A stretch of 64,000 nucleotides of DNA from NCBI RefSeq assembly GCF_001949145.1, contig NW_019091502.1, positions 303,253-367,252 on the forward strand, in the 5' to 3' direction. The notes under the pieces were generated by a model, which was not told the DNA's origin, did no database searches, and saw only the letters and a program-made list of their open reading frames with translations. Below, in pieces: positions 41,650-53,980 of the stretch. The stretch is from Acanthaster planci (Eukaryota; Echinodermata; Asteroidea; Valvatida; Acanthasteridae). The position numbers were made by a program, and so were the translations under genes. The first letter of the stretch is position 1, and the number at the start of each line of letters is the position of its first letter.

Positions 41650-42728
41650 CAGAGACTTAGCAAGGATTGGCGTGAATTTTTCATGTGGACCAGTGACAGC
41701 GGCAGTCTAGACATCTTCATTAACCACATCAATTCTTTCCACAGAACAATTAAGTTCACTTTGGAATATTCCCTCCATCAGGCCAACTTTCTCGATGACA
41801 GCATCTGGAAGGAGAACAACCTCGTGACTACTGACCTGTAATCCAAGCCCATAGACACCCCTCAGTATCTTCACTCATCCAGCTGTCACCCAAGACACTG
41901 CAAGACTGGTATTGCATACAGACAAGCACTCAGGCTGAGACGCATTTCTTCTAATGATTTAGATTTCTCCCGTCAGACACAGGAACTGAAGGGGCATTTG
42001 ATTGCAAGGGGGTACAGCTACCACCAGGTTCAACGCTCTATAAACAGGGCCCACTCCGTCCCGCTCAAGGAGAAGACCCCCCGTGAGGAAACCATCCCCA
42101 GGGTTCCGTTGGTCACCACTTTCACCTACGTCTTCCCTCCGCAAAAGAATCATCGACGATCATCATCCTCCACACCTCAGACCGTCTAGCCAGTCCAATC
42201 CCAGACACCCCGCTTGTGGCCTACAGGCGTCCCCTTAATCTACAGGACTTTATCATTCGGGCAGAGGTGCCCCCTTTGGATACCCTTCCCCCTACCAGCA
42301 TGCCACATGGAAGTGTGAATCTAACAGATGTGTTGTTTGCCAGAACCATTACCTGGAATCAGATACATTCTCTGGACACTCCTCTGGTACCACCCACAGA
42401 ACCAAAGGCACTATCACTTGTAGCTCTTCTAATGTCATATATCTTATCTCTTGTCGGGTGTGCAGAGGTCAGTATGTCAGAGAGACCAAGAACACTCTAG
42501 AAGCGTTTCTATGGCCACCGATCTACAGTCAACACCAAAAGACTAGATACCCCTGTAGGCCACCACTTCAACCTTCCTAACCATTCTATGTCTGACATGA
42601 TATTACAGGGCATAGAACCACTTGGGTTCCGTAAAGATGCTGTTCACTTCAAAAGGGAGAAGCTTTGCATCAAACGCCTCCACACCATACAACCCCATGG
42701 GCTGAACATCCAAGAGGGAAACTACTAA
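41650..42728 (+). mobile_element. Penelope-like retroelement fossil: RT C-terminal part plus GIY-YIG endonuclease
   Basis: The reading pieces show FINHINSFHRTIKFT and NFLDDSIW, the end of the RT region of Penelope-like elements. An RLRRISS region and HSVPLKEK linker follow, then a Cys-rich KCESNRCVVCQ motif. The GIY-YIG block comes next (NVIYLISCRVCRGQYVRET, where families usually have QYVGET). The typical C-terminus LHTIQPHGLN runs to a stop at 42728. The element is 5'-truncated and broken in several places. In life such elements move by target-primed reverse transcription using the GIY-YIG nuclease. Confidence 0.8.
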
Positions 42729-42909
42729 TTAACCCTCTTTTCTTTCCCTCTCTTTTGTCAGCAGATTATACCCCTCCCACTTGGGGTCCAGTTCGTTCCA
42801 TTGTATTTTTCTTTGATCTCTTCCCACCTTACATCCCTTTGTTACTCAACCATATCTTCCATGCTTGGATAATTCTTTGTTTGCTTGTTTGTCCTGTCCA
42901 CTTGTCATT

Positions 42910-42962
42910 TTGCCTTTGAGAAAGATTCTGCTAGGATGGAAACGTCAGGCCCTCCATATTAA
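42910..42962 (+). repeat. Penelope-like element 3' terminal motif, possible degenerate hammerhead ribozyme
   Basis: About 180 bases after the endonuclease stop lies CTTTGAGAAAGATTCTGCTA followed by GGATGGAAACGTCAGG. The layout (CUGANGA-like box, short stem-loop, GAAAC box) resembles the hammerhead motifs known in Penelope-like terminal repeats. The first box is degraded here. Confidence 0.5.
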
Positions 42963-43686
42963 GTGATTTTTTTTTAAAATTTATGCCAAGATTTAGTATA
43001 TCAGCCCCGACATGGCTTTATGCGCACCATAATTGGCTGTGCCCAAGTCACGGCTGCGACTCGAAATAACACTTGCACTTCTGGCTAAGGGCTAGCTGCC
43101 GGCTAATTCCAGGCTTTGACGTGTGTCATCAGGTTTGTTGAAGCTGAGTAATTGAGACACGGCCTTAGATGTCAATATCACAGCCGTCTTAAGCTGAAAA
43201 TAAGTTACGAATCTCTCTCACCATTATTCTGCCCTTCAACTTAGTTTGAATAAATCGATGTAATAACTTTGGAAATAGTTTTATACAAAACTTTTTTTTG
43301 GGGGGGGTGTCTCAGCTGTAAAATACAGTCGAGCACCATTGCTGTGTTCTTTGGTGATGAATAAAAGTTACCGTGATGCTCAATGTATAAAGTTGCCAGA
43401 TGCGAAGGACATTTTAATGCCAAATTGTAGCTGCACTGTCATTAAATAATTAGTAGTCATTACGTCTTTAATATACTTTCATCCTAATTGACCAATCGTT
43501 CAGCGGAGGTCAAGGTCACGTTCAGTCTTGAAACGGAAGCTACAACTCTGACGTTAGGTTAACTATAATCGCATTGTCCTTGTTTGCTTGCAATTGGTCA
43601 AATAGAATGATTCTGTAACAACCCGTAGGAGTGGCTTATCCTGTAGACCTTACTCTGTTGCAATGAGAGTGTGGGCAAAGGTTTAA
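42963..43686. other. Intergenic spacer between two retroelement fossils
   Basis: Nothing recognised except a T8G8 run near 43300. Confidence 0.5.
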
Positions 43687-45402
43687 TGCTTACTTAATTC
43701 TCTTCTTAACAAAAACTCATTTCGACCAATTGATAGTATAATCTTTGAAGGTAAATCAATTAACCACCCCGTCGAAATTCCTAATTGTTTTAACGATTGT
43801 TTTATTAACATAGGTCCGAATCTTGCTAGTAGTTTACTTGCTGAACATTCAGCTCATAACCTTAAGGATTACTTGATAAATCCTAACCAAATTTATCCTT
43901 TTTTGCCAACAAAGGAATATGAAGTAATTAATATTGTTGATAACCTACAAAACAAAACGAGTTCAGGACATGATTGCATTAGTACCTCTATCTTAAAAGG
44001 TTGTATTACTGCTATAAGTAAACCTCTTACTCATTTAATTAATGCTTCCCTTTCAACCGGTGTTGTTCCCTCACAACTAAAAATTGCTAAAGTTATTCTA
44101 ATTTAAAAAAGGGGACCCCTCTTGGGTAAACAATTATAGACCTATTTCTATATTATTGTGTTTCTCCAAGATTTTTGAAAAATGCCCTCATGCCCGTGCA
44201 ATTAAATTTCTTGACAAATACGAAATTTTAAACTCATCACAGTTTGGGTTTCATATAAAGCATTCAACCACCCATGCTTTACTAACCTTTATAAATAAAG
44301 TCTCTAATGCCATTGTTGACTCCAAACATACTCTGGGCATTTTCCTTGATCTTTCTAAAGCATTGGATACAATTGACCAAATCCAACTAACAAACTTTCT
44401 TTTTATGGTGTATGAGGAATTGCCCTAGAGTGGTTAAGGAGTTATTTCTCCAATCGTATGCAGTTTGTGTCTATAAATGCTTAAATTCAAAATTGAGTCC
44501 TCTTACCCACGGTGTACCCCAAGGATCAATCCTAGGTCCCTTGCTTTTTATAATGTATTTTAATGATTTCACGAAGTGTTCTAAACTACTTTCCTTTATT
44601 TTGTTTGATGATGACTCTAATTAATTTCTTCCCATAGCAACCTTAATTACTTCACTGATACAGTCAACACAGAACTGAAATCAGGTTCAGAGTAAACAGA
44701 TTGTCCTTAATATTTTAAAAACAAGTTATATGCTATTTAATAATTCTGCTCAGGAATTGCCCAGTAGCACTATGATCGACAATTCTGTTATTACCAAAAC
44801 TGATTGTAATAAATTTCTTGGCCTGGTTATTGATTCGGGACTTACGTGGAAAAATCATATTGACCATCTATGTAAGATTGTCTCTAGGAATGTACATGTA
44901 GGTGTACTTAAAAAGTTATTTTTATTAAAAGGTATATTTTTTTAGTTATATTTTGGAATCTCTTTACAATACCTTGATTGTTTCTCATCTTAACTATGGC
45001 CTACTTGCTTGGGTTGCAGTTTTGCCACTAATTTAAATAGACTGATTTTGCTACAGAAAAGAGCTTTTACAATCATACAAATCCTCTTTTTATCAAACAT
45101 AAGACCTTAAAACTTAATGACATGTACAGTGTTCAACTTGGGTCTCTGATGTATCAATGTACAAATAACAGGTTGCCGTCTTCTATAATGAGTATAATCA
45201 ATCAGAATCGTAACATTTATTTTCACCTTACTCGACAATTTTCTAATTTCCATATTTCAAATAACCGTACTTCTCTTTCTCAAGAAATACTGTTAAATAT
45301 AGCGGACCTAAGCTCTGGAATTTCTTCCCTATTCAACTTAGAATTTCCACCAATCTGTCTTTAAACGATTTTAATGCTACCACAATTCAAACATACCATT
45401 AA
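43687..45402 (+). mobile_element. LINE (non-LTR retrotransposon) reverse transcriptase remnant, 5'-truncated
   Basis: Pieces in order: FNDCFINIGPNLASSLL (linker before RT), TSSGHDCISTSILKG (RT box 1-2), KKGDPSWVNNYRPIS, SSQFGF, IFLDLSKALDTID (RT A box), HGVPQGSILGPLLFIMYFND (box 4-5) and FILFDDDSN. The last is in place of the catalytic F/YADD box. CNKFLGLVIDSGLTWKNHI follows. The C-terminal PKLWNFFPIQLR ends at TAA 45400-45402. Frame changes and stops interrupt it (for example at 44104 and 44427), and the endonuclease domain is missing. The gene order and motifs fit the jockey/CR1/L2 group; the exact clade is uncertain. Confidence 0.88.
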
Positions 45403-45660
45403 TCATGCCTGCGTTTAACTTACTTTATATCCTGTGGTTTTGATAAGCCTGCTGATCTGTACTGCGTTTTTTGTTATTTGTATTTCTATGTAATGTGTAT
45501 GTGTGTTGGATGTCTTACATGTATTTGCATTTCCCATTTATGGTAATGTTTAATGCAACAGGCTCATGCTTAAAAGCTTTGCTTCCTAATGGGCTCCCCT
45601 GCAGTATCTATAAATAACTACATGTATATGTATATGTATATGTATTTACATGTAATTTGA
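45403..45660 (+). repeat. LINE 3' UTR and TATATG microsatellite tail
   Basis: The T-rich UTR ends near GGGCTCCCCTGCAGTATC and then runs into about four TATATG/TGTATA repeats at 45620-45648. LINEs of this group often end in short microsatellites, so the element end is placed here. Confidence 0.5.
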
Positions 45661-45879
45661 ATACGGATACTGCATAAATAACAAACAAAGATACTTCTTG
45701 CGTAACCTTACTCCATACTTACCCTGAGATATTTTTCTAAACGGAAATCTTACGGACCTCAATTCTGAATTCGAAACCAATTTCGGCAGCCGATATCAGT
45801 GCACTTCTATTCTGGACACGTCTACTCTCATATGTATCCCTTTAATTATTGATGTTCCCGGATAGAGACGGTCAAGTTG

Positions 45880-45965
45880 GAGTAATGAAATTTGATAAAC
45901 AAGTAGCAGGATTTGAATCGCGGACCAATGATCGGTTTGCATATTCAGCCTGTCCAGTCGGCCTC
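45880..45965 (-). repeat. tRNA-like SINE fragment sharing the B-box core with 12.1 kb
   Basis: The + strand TTTGAATCGCGGACCAATGATC matches TTTGAATCGCGGACCTTATGATC at 12088-12110. On the minus strand this reads GGTCCGCGATTCAAATCC, a B-box-like core. No A box could be defended here. Confidence 0.4.
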
Positions 45966-48900
45966 AGAACTCACTTGACAAAAGAAGGAAGGATTCCCTT
46001 CAAGTTTAAACCATACTGCTTGCTCATTTTCGGGCTGAAAGCGAGGCTTAAAGCCTTGGCTCCATAACGAGGCAAACCGACAGTGCCATCTTCAATTACT
46101 TTTCTAGCAAAAAAGCTATGTAGGCCTATCTTGGAAACTTCAGATTAATACGTATAAGGCTTTTCTGAAGCCTGTCGGTTCAACAGCATCTTTGCGTATG
46201 CGCAAAATTCACCACTTCATATTTGTCTCTGCAAAATTGTCACTGTTTTTGTGTGTGTGTGTGTGTCACCTTTGGTCAGGCGGGGGTTACCCATGCGAAC
46301 AGGAGTAGAGCATGTCACCTGCTGGAATCCACCCTAGCGGTCCTGGCAGATGTTTGGGGCCGGCTGGAGGAGGGTCGAGTCGGTATGCATTTCACTCTGG
46401 CTTAGTAGTTTCAATCACATCTCGGAATAACTCAAAACGTGATGGCCGTGGAACAGGTAATGCAATGATTAGTGAGGCAGACGCGTTTTTAGAGAGTTCG
46501 AGGTTAGTTATCAACATCACTTGCTTAACCTCTCATTCTCCCACTACGAATTCGTTGGTTATCTTAAAACATGGGATGATTTGCTTTTCCCTGTGCGAAG
46601 ATAACAGTAAGTTCATAATGAAACTATATAATTATAAAGAAAAGATTGTTGTTTTTCTTGCTTGAAATTAGTTTGTGTATGCCCAGGTATAAGGGCGCTT
46701 CTAACAAGATTAAAATGAAACGCCACTGGGAAACGCAAAGCTAACAATTTTTCTTGGGGGAATAAATTATTTATATTCCCAATGAACAGACGAGGTTTTG
46801 GTTTTCATCCCTTAAAACCTACTTTTCCCTTGCAGCACGTAAAAGCGTCGTAAACGATCTTGTCAAAATGTTATCTGGGATGTAGTCAAGCTGGATATTT
46901 TCCAGTGTATGTACTTTTCACGAGAAACTGTTCACCATACTTTATCCACGATGCAGGGAAAAGATCTCGGGCACGACCGCCCTTCTGGCGTGACCATGTC
47001 ACTAAAAAATGTTTTTAGGATGACCTTCATTAGATGGCACAATCTTTGTCCTTCCTGTACTGTGGGAATTAAAGGTGTGATCACCTTAACAAGAGCACTT
47101 ACGAGTCACTGAGCATGTCTACGCATGGATACATCTTCGATAGGTTTTCATTATAATGAATAACACATTGCCATTCCTTCCCAAAGGTACCGCTGTCCGG
47201 CGCGGAAATGACGACCTTCATTATTATTTAATTGGGGACAGAAGCAATGAACCAATGCGCTATTAAGATTTTATAGTCTGCTAAATGCATAGTTTTGAGT
47301 CATCATTTGCCAAATGATTATGATGCGTAAAGCAGTCATTGTTAAGAGCAACAGACATGCCGTGTTGAAACTTTTAATGAAAGAATACCTGGCCGTCATT
47401 TTTGCGACGATGCAAGAAATTTGAAACGCCTGTCGAGGACCCAGGTTCCACCCGAGCTTGTAACCAACTGCATGCCGTAACGGCTCTCAACATCAAACCG
47501 AGACAATCACTAATTGCTCCCCTAAACCAACCCATAACGACGCCGAAGCATCCAGCCACTCTCTGTTACGCTGTTGTCCGTTATTGATGAGGCGCGCACA
47601 TCGTACGTGCCTGGGCGTTGGTGTCTCCTTCATCAACGCTGACTTCCGCGGCTCTACGGCTCCTCACCACGCACTGGTTGTAATTAGTGCGGGAGGACCA
47701 CGGCTGGTGCATTTCCTACACCTTTGATCACCACTGATCTCGCGTCACGTTCCCTGACGCAGGGCATCGCATTTTGGAGAAGCCTTGCGTATCCAGAGCG
47801 CGTGATTAAAAGCCGTGAATTGGTAGGTTTTCACCATAATCTACGCAACTTGGCTGCGATGTATCTTTCCCGTGGCTAGCATCTGTTTGTCATTAATGTT
47901 ATTACCGCCTATTTTCTCGCACGTAGGGAAGTTTTGAGCGATGACTTGCTCGAATTCCTGGTTTTTGTGTGATTTTGTACTTCCTTGGAGGTAATGGTTC
48001 ACTTGAAGGGGGGGGGGCGGTTTGCTTAAGCGAATAGTACATCGAAAGGACAGTGCCTTTATGAGAAATTGAAGCTGTAAGTTGGTGGGGAGTCATCATT
48101 ATGCAACGATGTAAGGTTGAGTGCAGATGACTATACTGTAAAAATTCAGAATTTTCATGTTTTCCGAGCAATCTCCTGTCCATTTTTGGTCAGAGTGTCC
48201 CTTGAATCTGTCTTGGGAACTTGTGACAAACTGAGAATTTCCTTGAAGTCTCTAGGCAGCCTCTCCGCCTGCGGATTTCTAGAACCCAACTCAAATGAAG
48301 AAGAAGAAAAAAAAGCCCAACCCCGCTTAGAAATGCTTCTCCCATACGTACGGGTTAGGTCGAGATGCCCTAAGAATGGAAGGAGGGCCTCATTTCGTGT
48401 CATATAACAGCCGTCGATGTAATGATTGCCATTCAACAGCCGTCGATGCAATTATACCAAATAGGAATTATCATAATTATAATTCTCTTTGTCCTGTCTT
48501 CGTCGAACTTGTTAACCCATAAACTGTGACATAGTTCTGGTTATGCTGACCGTGTTAAATTTACGAGAACATACCATGTCGGTACCTAGCCCTCCGTTTA
48601 CGGTTCTTCCTCCCTCTATATCTGTTCGTCACTGCGTTGATACATTTGAACTATCAAATTGTTTTACGACTCCTGTTTGAATATAGCCGTGAAAGTTACT
48701 CATTACCGTCTGGCATTGTGCCCGTTGTCGTCAGTGGCGTGGCCATTGTCGTGTGGGGGGGAAGGGGAATATGAGTCTCCAGGGACAGTTAGGCCTACCC
48801 GTCCTGGTTAGTAGTTGTCATGGTTATCGCTTCCGAAAGTAAGTTATCGTTTCTACCGTGACAGAGAATCGCAATTATTGTCGCTCAATTATCGTCATGG

Positions 48901-51900
48901 TGATGGTTGGTCGTCCGCACTGCGCGCAGGCTACCGGTATAACGCACAAACCAAAACCAGATATTGGCGCAGACGGACATAACAACCAGACTTCACCTCT
49001 AAACATACTGAGTCTGTATTCTGTATTTTATTTGCGCACCCTAGATTGGGTATAATAATATTCCACACACTGAAAGAAACTTGTAAAACTTATTTAAAAC
49101 CCCTGCTGCCAAAAGGAATGTTCTGGCGGAGATTTCGGTCTAATAAACACTACTGTGAAATATATACATTGCAGTCACTATTGTCAAGCTCTTATAAACG
49201 CAAATTGCTTACCTGTACCTTTACAAAATGAGAAGGTTGACAAAATTTATACGTATGAATTCAACTAGCCTTCAGAAGCCCTTGGGCAACAGAAGAAAGG
49301 AAGAAGGAATAACAGCCACATTTGTTCCGTATGACAGTAATGATTCTCGCCATGCATAAAATACTCCTTAAATTTGGAATTAGTACCTTATAACAATACT
49401 CATTTATGTTTACATCTCACAGTAGAATACTCTAGAAGGCCTTGATTGAAAGCAACTTCTTGCTATAATGGGCCTAATGACGCACGTTACAAACTCAAAA
49501 ACTAAGCAGAGAATGTGAACTGTTAGTCTTAATCAATGGAGCAAATTTCATATCCTAAAGGCTTTGCACAATCGTTGTTGATCAAAGAAATGGACAACTT
49601 ATATGTGCTTTTCTGTATTCACAGCAAGGAAACTTACCTTCATCTGGTATGAATAGATTAAGTCATTTGTAAGGTTTCATAGCTTATTATGCCCGACTTC
49701 TCTTTCAGTTTGACTCAAATTGAAATTTTGAGTCTAAAGGCGATAGCGTGTTTGAGTAATGTCTGTCGACAGGCCCAAAAAGGACTCGGATAAAAATTTG
49801 AAGTGACGTCGAAAATCCGTGGCTTGGCATAAAATTTGACAGCTCTGGAGAACTACAATTACACTATGAAAGTCAAAATAAATATCTGATATGTGCAGCC
49901 AACTTCTGCATGTGTGGTTTACGTTTTTATCCTATGCTAATGTTCAAGCTACACTGCAAGCATACACTCGTCAAAGGTTCAATGTTCCATTTTAAAATTA
50001 AACTTAAAATTACACCTTCCAAATCCACAAAAATATGTAAAACCCTCCCCAGCATTCTTCATAAATCAATAAATGTATTTCCGTCTGTTAACTGTGTTTA
50101 ATTCAACAATTATAGACAAATATATATATTTTTCTCTGGAATGGTGGATAATTGTTCACAACAGTTTAGGCATTCGTGTTAGGCGTACTGAAATTTAATG
50201 TTGTTTTACTTCCCCAAATACTGAAAAAAAGAAGAGAAAAATATAGCGTTGTTGTCCACTTCTGGTTCAAATCTAGGTTCCCAAGTCGGTGACGTCATGT
50301 CGCGAATAGCTGTTGAGACGGCGAAAGCCTCTTTTGCTGAAATCTACCGTGGAGAAAAAAATGAAAAGGGAAAATTACATATCGTGTCAATGTAATCCTG
50401 TGGTGATCCTGACAGAAATACAATGTACTCCTGGGTCGTATTAAAACAGTATGCACCAGAGCAGCATCGAAGGCAACGACATAAAAAACGTAGGTTAAAG
50501 GTGGTTGGGTGCCGTGAAAGATGAATCGGTCGCGTGACAGCAAATACCAACTGCAGGAAACTTCATAACAGATGTTAATGGGTTGGCTTACAGAGATTAA
50601 TTTGTAATGTCGCACGAAATGGTTCTAAAAAAAATCTCGTCGAAGGCTTGTGTGAATATTAAGGTCAAGTTGGCAATCCGCTTTTAGATTTAATTAATGA
50701 AAGGTGTGCTGTCTTCTGGGGATCAGTGTTTGACTTCAGAAAGCAGGTGGGGCTTTTAAAAGTCACGTTTGAACTGTACAAGTCTTTGAAGGAAAACCCA
50801 AATCCACTGCACAACAAAACCAGTAGGTGTAACTTTGAAAAAAAATCTACGATTGTACTGATGAGCTTAACTGAGAGGAAACAGGCGCTCCCAAAGTATT
50901 ATAAACGTGGCGTCTTAAAACGTGTAAAAATGTCACTGATACATAAGAAATATATATCTTTTCAAAAACAAATGCATTTTCTTCATTAGCTTTTCTACGC
51001 GGTTTGATATCAATGCTCCTGCTCGTGGTTGTCCGGTGAAATGGAACTTCAATGATGGGATATCGGATAAGTTGGAATGGGTTGTGCATAAGGAGTGGGG
51101 TTTCAAGGGAATTCTGGCGGTGTTTGGGGGACATCGTTGATTGAATATACCTTGCCGAACCCGTCAGACAAACGTTGAGCGCTTGGCAATTTGGGGGATG
51201 TTTTAAAATTTCTGGATTGCATTGGAAGGCTTCAATATCCAATCAAGGTGTTTGACGTAAACCCCCATGCCTTTGATGTTACAGATTACGTAAGTGCGTG
51301 ACCAACGTAACTATGAAACACTCATCAAAAACAATTTGTAAAACATGGAATGATTGAATCACAGTTCTGCGTTATCTGTCTAATCTCACATCATCTACCG
51401 GGGCACCAAAGAAACTCTTTAAAAACGACGGCACGGGGAGTTTACATAATCGCCACAGGATTGGTGGTTGTAAAATGTTACATCTTTCCGATCCAGCTTG
51501 GATTGAGAGAGCGCAGCATTGTCACCGACGGGTCTTCAGACCTTCCCGTTTGCTCCACAGAGCATGTGAAATGATGCTCCAGTTTCGCCCAGTGAGCGAT
51601 CTATAATTCATGCCGAGGCAGATCACATGCGACACAATAACGACTCGATGAATTATCACTCGTCCACAGGGTCCGAATCTGCGTCAAACTCTAAGGCTAA
51701 TATCAGACCGAATTTTTTTCAAAAAATCATTCTGCTGGGACGCTCTAAACGCGGCAGACTCATTAGCATGCTCTGCGCGGGAATTTTTGATAAGTTTACG
51801 CGGTGCGTTGCCATACCTGAGGGAAATTTTGAAAGAAAATTTGGTTTTTATGACGCCGTTATTAATGTGATGAAGTGTCAAGCCAGACTGATTTCATAAA

Positions 51901-53068
51901 TTTTGAAAAGATATACAGTAAACACCAGGGTGTTCGGGGTTACTTAATTTCATTAGTATAATTTTCGTTAATGTTTACGTGTAGCCATTTTTCCTACTTC
52001 TCGGAAAGTCAAGCCAATTAAGGCCTGCCGTACTTTGTGAATTCTATCGACATTATCCATTATCTTATTACGACAAATAATATGCCCTGGGAGAGAACGT
52101 TGGGCATTTTGATGGGATAACATCACAATTAAGCTGTCTCATTGATTCATGCCCCTCTTTGTGCTGACGTTACTGTTTTCCACTTTCTATGCGGACGGTG
52201 GCAAATTTCAGAAATTTTACACACGAGTGAGGTGTATTTTACTGCTTTGGTAGAACTATAATCTAATCAGGCAACGAGGTATTTTTTTCTGAAGTACTTT
52301 TGTACTTGGTAGTTATTACCTTTAATTTGTGCAGGACGAGGCCCGAATAGTAGAGATCGGGGGGAATCGCGTAGGGTGACTCGTCCACGCCAGTTGGGCG
52401 AAGACAGTGTGCCCGCTACACGGTTTCCAGATCGGAGTCGAGTTCGCTTTAAATCAATAATGTTGGTTCAGTAGCGCCGACTGCAATGATCCAGGTAATG
52501 CCCGTTCACCCGTCTTCAATATCACTGTTTGCTTCGGTGTAATTGATCAACCTAAGGTTTTCATGCCCTGAGAGAGTATCAGACAGATTGTGAGCAGCGT
52601 AGGAACAGGATTTTTCCTCAAATATATGGTATGTGGCGAAAATCTTACGCAGATACTTATAATACTGTCTCCTGACGTTGTGTTGTGTTTTTTTGGTCAA
52701 ACCTGACAGCCGAAATCACCCCCAACCCAAAAGGTTAATTTCTTTCAATCTATTTGTATCATTTTAACTAGTTAATAACAAGGGGCTTGCTGGATTGAAT
52801 GGTGACCGGGAGAAATGAAAAGGATGATTTTTATATTCAAAATGTAAGGGATACGACATTTCCTGTCGATCACGTATGATGTCTTCGATCTACTTTTCAG
52901 CATAAAAGTTTGCCTAGCAGTTCATGTTTCCCCTGTCCTTAATTTTGAGCCAGGTACCAGTCCAAATGTTATTCAAGTCTTGCTTGTGACTTTCTTTTTT
53001 CGACATATATGATAATGTCATATATCACAACGCAAAATAATAACGCAGGGAAGGGAAGTATAGTGGGC
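45966..53068. other. Intergenic DNA, no recognised gene
   Basis: Apart from the exon-like segment at 46280-46382 I see no supported coding sequence. A (GT)n tract lies at about 46250-46268 and a G8 run at about 48010. TACATGTA palindromes are rare here. Confidence 0.5.
46280..46382 (+). CDS. Exon-like segment of unknown gene (low confidence)
   Basis: A (GT)n/pyrimidine stretch ending tttggtcag precedes it and a gtatgc donor follows (103 bp). The open frame reads AGVTHANRSRACHLLESTLA, then VLADVWGRLEEGRV, with amphipathic-helix-like composition and many CTG/GTC/GAG codons. I recognise no family, and no partner exon was found. It may be a fragment of a gene or pseudogene, or chance. Confidence 0.25.
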
Positions 53069-53328
53069 AACGGCGTATCCAGGTTTTGGTGTCAGGGGGC
53101 AAATTAAAAAGCGAATGAGGCCTTGGACTCCTTCATCATAATGTTAACATAATAATAATCAAAAGCCTTATGGTCTCGACATTATTTGTTGGTGTTGTTT
53201 TCTTAGGGCTTTGGTGCTAATATTTCCTAAAGAAATATACTGATTATTTTCTTTCGTATTTAACTGTGAAGTATTTAAAAAAAATCGCAGGGGGGGGGAG
53301 TTGCCCCTTCCGCTGGATACGCCACTGC
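53069..53328. mobile_element. Small MITE, hAT-like termini
   Basis: The left end CAACGGCGTATCCAG matches the reverse complement of the right end, CAGTGGCGTATCCAG, at 13 of 15 positions. GTGGCGTATCCAG-type ends with internal G-runs (GGGGGC at 53095, G9 at 53290) are common in small animal hAT-like MITEs. There is no coding sequence. The 8-base flanks agree only partly, so the target-site duplication is uncertain. Confidence 0.6.
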
Positions 53329-53980
53329 TAGTTCGTAATATATGGTTTGTCCGCCATTTTGTTTTGATGTGTAGATTTCTATTTGCTCGTTGGAATGTTC
53401 CGTATTATGTGGAAATTTGTGGATTGTACTCGGTCTCGCAAAGTCTGCCAAGTTTACGAGGTCAAGATTTTAAAACACGCCCACCCCTACAAGCGAAGCG
53501 GGTCGAGACCTATCGGCCGGAGGACAGAGCTAGACTGCTGCTGTGTTTACTGAGGCTGCAATCCTATTCCTGACCAGCACTTCCGTTTGGGATTAAAAAG
53601 GAATTTGAAATTCGTCGACTGATCACGGCGGCTGCACTTAGGGACGGAAAAGCCGGTTAATAATTGACGACAAGCGTTACAGCTCTTCGTTCTTGCATAG
53701 AGCTAAGAACACAGCTCTATGGCGTTTATATGGGCTCGAGAATTGACCTGCTTTTAAATCCATGCCTGAGTAAACAAACGCTTGCCGCTTGCATATAATT
53801 ACAAGCCATTAGGTATATTGCAGTGGTGGCATGTACGCAGGTGGTACGCGCGCGTTAAATGGGGTGCAACCTCGACTCCATGGGCTGCGTGCACGTTCCT
53901 TCATTAGGTCGCGCAATGTATGGTGGAAACCAGCATGGTGCGGCAAGATCGTACCCGTGGGAACGAGGTGGCATGGGGTG
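53329..53980. other. Spacer between the MITE and the assembly gap
   Basis: GC rises toward the gap. An open frame from 53859 reads PSLGRAMYGGNQHGAARSYP and runs into the gap. It is Gly/Ala-rich and protein-like, but it cannot be identified. Confidence 0.4.
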
